NCBI RefSeq assembly: GCF_003600835.1
Contig: NZ_NQYC01000001.1
Location: forward strand, 248,001 to 312,000
DNA length: 64,000 nucleotides
Direction: 5' to 3'
From: Bacillus sp. PK3_68
GTDB taxonomy: Bacteria; Bacillota; Bacilli; Bacillales; Domibacillaceae
Numbering within the stretch: position 1 is the first letter of the stretch; every line of letters starts with the position of its first letter. The notes beneath the pieces were generated by a model. It had not been told where the DNA came from. It ran no database searches and saw only the letters and a list, made by a program, of their open reading frames with translations. Both the position numbers and the translations under genes were made by a program. Positions 57,661 through 64,000 of this stretch are shown one piece after another.

Positions 57661-59339
57661 TTACATTAATCCGATAATATTTCCAGCAGAGTCAATGTCC
57701 ATATTCAATGCAGCCGGCTGTTTAGGCAGTCCGGGCATTGTCATAATGTCACCAGTCAAACAGACGAGGAACCCGGCTCCTAATTTGGGGACAATCTCCC
57801 TTACTGTAATAGTGAATCCCTCTGGACGTCCCGTTAACCTTGGTTCATCAGTAAATGAATATTGTGTCTTTGCCATACATATCGGCAGTGTATCCCAGCC
57901 ATTTTGCTCAATATCAACAAGCTGTTTCAGGGCTTTGTCAGTAAATTGTACATCTTTTCCACCATACACTTCTCTCACAATCGTTCGTATTTTGTCGGTG
58001 ACTTTATCATTCATATCGTAGAGAGGTGTGAAGTGAGCTGGTTTGTCCAATTGTTTCAGAACAAGGCCTGCCAGCTCCAATCCGCCTTGTCCCCTTTTTC
58101 CCATACATCCGCTATCGCTGCAGCAATATTATTTGCTTGACACCAGTTAAGAATTTCGTTGATTTCCTCCTGTGTATCAGAAATAAAACGATTAACTGCA
58201 ACAACCGGCTCGATCCCAAAGCGGCGAATGGTATCAATATGCTTCTCTAAATTTGGAATGCCTGCTCGTACGGCTTTCACATCTTCCTCCTTTAATTGCT
58301 GCTTCGGAACGCCGCCGTGCATTTTTAAAGCCCGCACGGTTGCCACAATCACAACCGCATCCGGTGAGAATTTTCCTTGCCGGCATTTAATATGCATAAA
58401 TTTCTCTGCCCCTAAGTCTGCACCGAATCCCGCTTCGGTCACAACAATATTAGCCAGCTGCCGTGCAGTGTTAGTCGCTGTAAGAGAGTTGCAGCCGTGG
58501 GCAATATTCGCAAAAGGCCCGCCATGAATAAGAGCTGGTGTCCCCTCAATTGTTTGAACGAGGTTCGGTTTAAATGCTTCTTTAAGCAAGACAGTCAGCG
58601 CGCCCTCTACACCCAAATTCCGAACTGTCACAGGTTTCTTGTCATATGTATAACCGATAACGATGCGTGCCAGCCGCTCCTTCAGGTCTGCCAAATCAGT
58701 TGCCAAGCAAAAAATCGCCATGATCTCAGAAGCAACCGTAATATCAAAACCATCCTCCCGCGGCACTCCATGAGTGGGTCCGCCTAACCCGATTGTCACG
58801 TTGCGCAGCGCCCGATCGTTCAGATCAAGTACTCGTTTCCATGTAATTCTCCGCGGATCGATTTGCTGTGCGTTTCCCTGGTGAAGATGATTGTCGATCA
58901 GAGCACTAAGAGCATTGTTAGCTGCTGTAATCGCATGAAGATCGCCGTTAAAATGAAGGTTAATCTCCTCCATTGGCAGCACTTGCGAATACCCACCGCC
59001 AGTCGCTCCCCCTTTGATTCCCATGACCGGGCCAAGAGAAGGTTCACGGAGAGCGATCATCGTTTTCTCCCCTAAGCGAGACAAAGAATCTGCCAATCCC
59101 ACTGTAACTGTTGACTTCCCTTCTCCTGCTGGTGTGGGACTAATCGCTGTCACTAAAACGACTTTTCCATTTTCCGTTCTTTTCGGCAATTTAGAAACAT
59201 CTATTTTTGCTTTATATCTTCCATAGGGTTCAATTGCTTCATCTGGGATGCCTGCATTTTTGGCAATGTCCTCGATGGGATGCATTTTAGCTTTCATGGC
59301 AATTTCAAGATCTGTTGATGGAGTTTGAATATTTGTCAT
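57661..59339 (-). CDS. fhs: Formate-tetrahydrofolate ligase (frameshifted at 58091-58094)
   Basis: About 559 residues. It catalyses ATP-dependent formation of 10-formyl-tetrahydrofolate from formate. The P-loop-like motif is [42 protein letters not shown] and the C-terminal [20 protein letters not shown] are family signatures. The frame breaks at C4 on the plus strand (G4 in the gene). One extra G restores [21 protein letters not shown] and joins the two frames. ATG 59339 ([15 protein letters not shown]) is chosen for GGGAGAGGC upstream. It is monocistronic, ending at the terminator 57597-57637. Confidence 0.94.
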
Positions 59340-59602
59340 GCCTCTCCCTACTTTCTTTTTCTTTATTATAATCTGAAAATACAAAAAACAGTATCAGTTT
59401 AACTATACCATTGCCCCAGCCATTTTATGTATGTAGTGAACAAAAGAATCGAGCATAAGTATGGAATTAGTTTATTATTTCAAAATATTTTTCTTTTTAT
59501 ATAATTACCATAGATTTTTTTTACAATTAATTGAAAAACAACCTGCGCCCCCCTAATTTTCCACAAGGAGAATGAACATTTTGTGACATGGGCGAATAAC
59601 AA

Positions 59603-59631
59603 TTGTTTTTTTAGGTTAACGGTACTAATAT
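59603..59631 (+). promoter_or_regulatory. Candidate qox promoter
   Basis: TTGTTT (59603-59608) and TAATAT (59626-59631) have 17-nt spacing, about 130 nt upstream of qoxA. The elements are degenerate, so confidence is limited. Confidence 0.4.
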
Positions 59632-59681
59632 AAAAGCAGATGAAGCAGTCAGGAAATATGTGTTGAACTTATTGAAATTTC

Positions 59682-59699
59682 TTGTGAATTTTTTCACAT
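59682..59699. promoter_or_regulatory. Rex-type redox operator upstream of qoxA
   Basis: TTGTGAATTTTTTCACAT matches the Rex consensus TTGTGAAnnnnTTCACAA at 13 of 14 fixed positions. A further half-site TTCACAA occurs at 59704-59710. Rex represses respiratory and fermentative genes at low NADH/NAD+ ratio, so qox expression may be tuned by redox state. Confidence 0.65.
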
Positions 59700-59760
59700 T
59701 TTGTTCACAATCTGTAATTCTGCGATGCTTTCAAATTTCTACAGGAAAGGGGTTACATTT

Positions 59761-60690
59761 ATGAAATTCAAATGGGTCGTATTATCTGTACTTTTTACTA
59801 TTGCTACTGTGCTTGCCGGTTGCGATAATCGATTACTGGTCTTAGACCCTAAAGGACCTCAAGCTGAAACACAAGCTAAAGACATTCTGTTATCGATTGG
59901 AATTATGTCGATCATTGTCATTGTTGTTTTCGCTCTATTAGCATTTATGTTAATCAAATATCGTGCTTCAAAACAACCTGAAAATTATGAGCCGCCTCAC
60001 ATTGAAGGGAATGCTATTGTTGAAGCCATTTGTGTAGGGATTCCGATTATAATCGTTGCGTTTCTCTCCTTCGTCTCTGTTCAAAGTAACTATAAAGTGG
60101 AGGCAAAGCCGGAAGGATACGGAAATAAAGAACCGTTAGTTGTTTATGCTTCCTCCTCTAACTGGAAGTGGCATTTCAGCTATCCGGAAGAAGGCATTGA
60201 GACAGTTAATTATCTGTATGTTCCTACAGACCGTCCGCTTGAATTTAAACTTTACTCTTACGGACCAATCACTAGCTTCTGGATTCCACAACTTGGAGGC
60301 CAAAAGTATGCAATGAGTGATATGATTACCACCTTGCACCTAGCGGCTGACGTGCCAGGAGAATATATGGGTCGAAATGCAAACTTCAGCGGTAAAGGCT
60401 TTGCTGAAAATACATTTGATGTCAAAGCCATGCCTCAAGATGAATTCGATGATTGGGTAAAAGAAGTAAAGGAAACAGCTAAGCCTCTTACAGAAGAAAA
60501 ATTTAATGATTTACTAGAGCCGGGGCACCTTGGAAAATCTACTTTTACTGGCACTCACTTAGGTTTTTCACCGCCTCCTGAACATCACCATAGCTCCTCT
60601 GATGAATCTGAAAAATCGGATGAACATTCAGAGCATGAAAACATGGATGATATGGATATGTCTTCAGAGCATGAAGGCATGCACCACTAA
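59761..60690 (+). CDS. qoxA: Menaquinol oxidase aa3-600 subunit II (QoxA)
   Basis: A 309-residue lipoprotein. The signal peptide ends at LAGC (Cys ~20), then two membrane helices (LLSIGIMSIIVIVVFALLAF; AICVGIPIIIVAFLSFV) and an extracytoplasmic cupredoxin domain (SNWKWHFSYPEEGIETVNYL ... FWIPQLGGQKYAM). The CuA ligands (C-x3-C...H...M) are missing: the region reads GRNANFSGKGFAENTF. This marks a quinol rather than cytochrome c oxidase. The C-terminal ~40 residues are unusually rich in His, Asp, Glu and Met (EHHHSSS ... HEGMHH). ATG 59761 has GGAAAGGGG upstream. First gene of qoxABCD. Confidence 0.93.
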   Translation: MKFKWVVLSVLFTIATVLAGCDNRLLVLDPKGPQAETQAKDILLSIGIMSIIVIVVFALLAFMLIKYRASKQPENYEPPHIEGNAIVEAICVGIPIIIVAFLSFVSVQSNYKVEAKPEGYGNKEPLVVYASSSNWKWHFSYPEEGIETVNYLYVPTDRPLEFKLYSYGPITSFWIPQLGGQKYAMSDMITTLHLAADVPGEYMGRNANFSGKGFAENTFDVKAMPQDEFDDWVKEVKETAKPLTEEKFNDLLEPGHLGKSTFTGTHLGFSPPPEHHHSSSDESEKSDEHSEHENMDDMDMSSEHEGMHH

Positions 60691-60764
60691 GGTTAGTAAT
60701 CATTTAATCAATCAACTAAGCCTTATACGATAAGCAATTTATTCCTGAAAGGAGTCACAAACGT

Positions 60765-62707
60765 ATGGATTTCTTTAGTCGATTTGCCATACCGCATGCA
60801 AGTCCTGCGATTTATGCCTCAATGGTTGCCATTGTTCTTACAAGTGTTGCGATCGTTGCCGGCTTAACTTATTTTAAAAAATGGGGATATCTGTGGCGCG
60901 AATGGTTAACAACAGTAGATCATAAACGAATCGGTATTATGTATCTGCTTTCCGCTTTACTGATGTTATTCCGCGGCGGCGTAGATGCGATCATGATGCG
61001 TGCCCAGCTGGCTACTCCTGAAAGCAAGCTGCTGGATGCTCAGCATTATAATGAAATATTCACAACACACGGGGTCGTTATGATCCTCTTTATGGCGATG
61101 CCATTCATTATCGGTTTTATGAACTTTGTTGTACCATTACAAATTGGAGCGCGTGACGTAGCGTTTCCACGTTTGAATGCTGTAAGTTTCTGGTTATTCT
61201 TTATGGGTGCAATGTTATTTAACATCTCTTTCGTTGTCGGGGTTCTCCTGACGCTGGATGGACTTCATATTTCCCGCTGGCAGGCAACGAATTTAGTGAA
61301 TCTGTCGGAACGAACTATTATATGATTGCGATCCAGATTGCTGGTATAGGGACATTGATGACAGGGATTAACTTTATGACGACAATCCTAAAAATGAGAG
61401 CTCCTGGCATGACTCTAATGAAAATGCCAATGTTCACATGGTCTTCTCTTATCACTAATGCGATTATTGTTTTTGCTTTCCCTGTATTAACCGTATTACT
61501 TGCAATGGGAACAATGGACCGTTTAATTGGAACACAGTTCTTTACAACAGAAAACGGCGGAATGGATATGCTCTGGGCGAACTTCTTCTGGGTATGGGGA
61601 CATCCTGAAGTATACATCTTGATTCTGCCAGCTTTCGGTATTTATAGTCAGGTTATTTCAACCTTTGCTCGCCGTAATCTATACGGCTACAAATCAATGG
61701 TTTGGTCAATGGTTATTATCTCCCTTCTTTCGTTCTTAGTTTGGGCTCACCATTTCTTTACTATGGGTCAGGGAGCACTAACCAACAGTATTTTCTCGAT
61801 CACAACGATGGCGATTGCCGTTCCAACCGGTGTGAAAATCTTTAACTGGTTGCTCACCCTCTGGAAAGGGAAAATCGTTGTTACGACTCCAATGCTTTAT
61901 TCGATGCTTTTCATTCCGCTTTTCACAATCGGTGGGGTGACTGGTGTAATGCTTGGAATGTCAGCCGCAGACTATCAGTACCATAATACAATGTTCTTAG
62001 TGGCTCACTTCCATATGGTTATCATTCCTGGTGTTGTGTTTGCGATGCTTGCGGGCCTCACTTTCTATTGGCCAAAAATGTTTGGCTTCATGCTGAATGA
62101 ACGAATCGGAAAATTAACAGCATGGATTATTGCTATCAGTACTCTTGTTGCGTTTATGCCAATGTTCTTCACTGGCTTAGACGGACAAGCGCGCCGTATG
62201 TACACATATTCAGAATCAACTGGATTTGGACCATTAAACATGATTTCCTTTGTTGGAGCGCTAGGACTTGCCATAGGCTTTGTCTTACTCGTTTATAACG
62301 TCTACTACAGCACACGTTATGCTTCAAGAGATATCAGTTCGGATCCTTGGGATGCACGTACACTTGAATGGGCAACTCATACTCCGGTTCCTGAATATAA
62401 CTTTGCGGTTGTGCCACAAGTGAATTCAGAGGAACCTTTATGGGATGCTAAGAAAAACGGCCACGAGTTATTTAAAGGTGAATACAAAGAAATTCATATG
62501 CCAAATAACAGCGGCGTACCGTTTATCATGAGTGCGATCTTCTTTGTATGGGGCTTCTCATTTGTATTCTCTCTATGGATTCCATTAATCCTAGCAACAA
62601 TCGGCATTTTTGCTTGCATGACTCACCGTTCATTTGAAAAAGATCACGGACGTCACATTTCGGTTAAAGAAGTGAAAGAAACTGAAGAAAAATTGCGAGG
62701 TGCTTAA
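60765..62707 (+). CDS. qoxB: Menaquinol oxidase subunit I (QoxB; frameshifted at 61239-61242)
   Basis: A haem-copper oxidase catalytic subunit of about 647 residues, with about 14 helices. Haem and CuB ligands are seen: H in [31 protein letters not shown] (His and cross-linked Tyr), AHHFFTMG and LVAHFHMVI. The frame breaks at a G4 run; adding one G restores [20 protein letters not shown] ... [16 protein letters not shown], joining 60765-61325 to 61322-62707. GAAAGGAG precedes ATG. Its disruption would abolish the oxidase, so the break is almost certainly not biological. Confidence 0.94.
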
Positions 62708-62710
62708 TCA

Positions 62711-63307
62711 ATGAAAATAGATCACTCGCTTCCTCTGGAATATAGTACAGAAGAAAATCGGTTGAAAATTTTAGGCTTTTGGATTTTCCTAGGTGCCGAA
62801 ATCATGCTTTTTGCAACGCTTTTCGCTGGTTATTTTACATTAGCGAATCGCACAGGCAACGGTCCTACTGGAGCTGAGATTTTTGAAATCACTCCAGTAT
62901 TGATTGAAACCTTCTTGCTTTTGACAAGTAGCTTTACCATTGGCCTTGGCATTCATGCGATGCGTCTTGGCAAGAAAAAAGCGATGTTAACATTTTTTGC
63001 TGTAACATTAATTTTAGGTCTAGGATTCCTAGGAGTCGAAATTTACGATTTTGTCGTATATGTACATGAAGGGGCAGCCTTACAAACTAGTGCATTTACC
63101 TCCATGTTATTAACAACACTGGGAACACACGGAGCGCACGTTACACTTGGGTTCTTCTGGGGATTATTTATCATCCTGCAAGTTAGAAAGCGCGGGTTAA
63201 CGCCGGAAACAGCTAATAAATCTTTCATTTTCTCTCTTTACTGGCATTTTCTAGATGTAGTTTGGATTTTCATCTTCAGCTTCATCTACATGAAAGGAAT
63301 GATGTAA
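62711..63307 (+). CDS. qoxC: Menaquinol oxidase subunit III (QoxC)
   Basis: A 198-residue COX3-family membrane protein with five helices. LKILGFWIFLGAEIMLFATLFAGYF is the N-terminal family motif, and GTHGAHVTLGFFWGLFIILQ and FSLYWHFLDVVWIFIFSFIYM mark the C-terminal helices. It begins 3 nt after the qoxB stop, so it is translationally coupled. It stabilises subunit I. Confidence 0.96.
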   Translation: MKIDHSLPLEYSTEENRLKILGFWIFLGAEIMLFATLFAGYFTLANRTGNGPTGAEIFEITPVLIETFLLLTSSFTIGLGIHAMRLGKKKAMLTFFAVTLILGLGFLGVEIYDFVVYVHEGAALQTSAFTSMLLTTLGTHGAHVTLGFFWGLFIILQVRKRGLTPETANKSFIFSLYWHFLDVVWIFIFSFIYMKGMM

Positions 63308-63308
63308 T

Positions 63309-63590
63309 ATGAAAGAATTATTCCCGGCAAAACAAGTAATGGGCTTTGTGTTTTCACTGATCTTGACGGCAGTGGCTCTCTTGGTTTACTTCATGGATAT
63401 GTCATTTGCTAGCGGAATGACGGTTCTTCTTATCACAGCATTTGTTCAAGCAGGCCTTCAGCTCGTTGTATTCATGCATGCTGGCGAAACTGAGGATAGA
63501 GCCTCCATTTATACAAACATCTATTACGGATTAATCATCGCTCTTGTTACTTTATTTGGAACATTGCTAGCTATGGTTTGGGATATGTAA
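63309..63590 (+). CDS. qoxD: Menaquinol oxidase subunit IV (QoxD)
   Basis: A 93-residue COX4-pro/CyoD-type protein with three helices (VMGFVFSLILTAVALLVYF; MTVLLITAFVQAGLQLVVFMHA; IYYGLIIALVTLFGTLLAMVW). The FMHAGETED motif after helix 2 is typical. ATG 63309 immediately follows the qoxC stop. Last gene of the operon, followed by a terminator. Confidence 0.95.
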   Translation: MKELFPAKQVMGFVFSLILTAVALLVYFMDMSFASGMTVLLITAFVQAGLQLVVFMHAGETEDRASIYTNIYYGLIIALVTLFGTLLAMVWDM

Positions 63591-63600
63591 TTGCCCTATT

Positions 63601-63653
63601 AAAAGAGGCTGTCCCAGAGGTCGATGCGTCGGCTTCTGCAAGCAGCCTCTTTT
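63601..63653 (+). terminator. Terminator of qoxABCD
   Basis: AAAAGAGGCTG / CAGCCTCTTTT (11 bp) encloses a partly paired 31-nt loop (CAGAAG-type inner stem) and lies 10 nt after the qoxD stop. Confidence 0.85.
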
Positions 63654-63696
63654 ACGTTAGACAGACACAAAAGACTCCCTCCCTTCTGTTACAGGG

Positions 63697-63730
63697 AAAA
63701 AGCGAAGAGAAAATTTTCTCTTCGCTTTTT
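63697..63730. terminator. Perfect 34-bp palindrome, bidirectional terminator
   Basis: Two 17-nt arms (63697-63713 and 63714-63730, core AAAAAGCGAAGAGAAAA) are exact reverse complements with A and T tracts outside. It is probably shared with a convergent gene beyond the window. Confidence 0.85.
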
Positions 63731-64000
63731 TGTGCAAGAGAGACGAATGGTTTGTACAGCCTGTACTTAATCTTCGACAAACACCTCATTTACATGATGT
63801 GATTATAGAAAATCCCGTTTCTGGGTTCGTACGATCTGTGTCCAAAGCCATCACCCCATTGGAGTTTTCGTTCCTTGCCTTATTATCATGTCCGTTATTT
63901 TCAAAGGTATTCGCTGTAGAAAAAAATTCCTTCCGTATGAGTTTGCTCATTTATTCATCTTATATAAATAAGCCATTGAGACAAAATAAGAACAGCACAG
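63731..64000. other. End of window without a supported gene
   Basis: A minus-strand frame (63786-63950, MSKLIRKEFFSTANTF...) has only a weak AGATGA site and no recognisable family. No other feature is seen. Confidence 0.35.

Noticed and set aside
63786-63950. 54-residue minus-strand ORF at the window end
   Set aside because: Weak RBS and no similarity recognised; it would need conservation evidence.

Overview
The window is a chromosomal segment of a low-GC Gram-positive bacterium, almost certainly a member of the Bacillaceae. The evidence is the Bacillus-type 16S, 23S and 5S rRNA genes, strong GGAGG ribosome binding sites and intrinsic terminators throughout. The gene families agree: RsbR, YhgE, YkuS, YdaP, Spo0M-like, the QoxABCD menaquinol oxidase, a ydaO-type c-di-AMP riboswitch and a class D beta-lactamase. 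I cannot name the species.

Layout. 1-1.5 kb: an IS3-family element inserted in the loop of a hairpin. 1.8-9.4 kb: an RsbR-type stress regulator, a YhgE/Pip protein, cyclophilin, asparagine synthetase, and a Gly/Met/Tyr repeat protein behind a sporulation-type promoter. 9.6-17.4 kb: a methyltransferase, then a complete rrn operon (16S-23S-5S), 12 canonical tRNAs and one aberrant tRNA-like gene. 17.4-18.7 kb: a small degraded region with a transposase remnant and orphan ORFs. 18.9-29 kb: one long operon-like locus with a peptide ABC transporter (binding protein, two permeases, two ATPases). Embedded in it are a LytS-type kinase, an AraC-type response regulator and a symporter-like membrane protein; an M42 aminopeptidase closes it. 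The natural reading is peptide sensing, uptake and hydrolysis.

29-41 kb holds accessory genes: MFS efflux pump with TetR regulator, WG-repeat lipoprotein, truncated FAD monooxygenase, DUF421, GNAT, DinB, an orphan PAS histidine kinase, YcxB-like protein, and a divergent MocR/LysE pair. 41.5-43.6 kb: c-di-AMP riboswitch, KtrB-type K+ transporter and a Spo0M-like protein. 45-48.6 kb: amidohydrolase, DUF3311 protein and sodium:solute symporter. 49-53.4 kb: class D beta-lactamase divergent from a second MocR regulator, an AraC/GyrI regulator, and a putative EVE-HNH modification-dependent nuclease. 53.8-57 kb: pyruvate oxidase-like enzyme, aldo/keto reductase and YkuS. 57.0-57.3 kb: a type I toxin-antitoxin module. 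57.6-63.6 kb: formate-tetrahydrofolate ligase and qoxABCD behind a Rex-like operator.

Ten genes, including qoxB, fhs and ktrB, carry 12 frame disruptions. Every one is repaired by adding one base to a short homopolymer. I read these as sequencing or consensus errors and annotate the joined genes.
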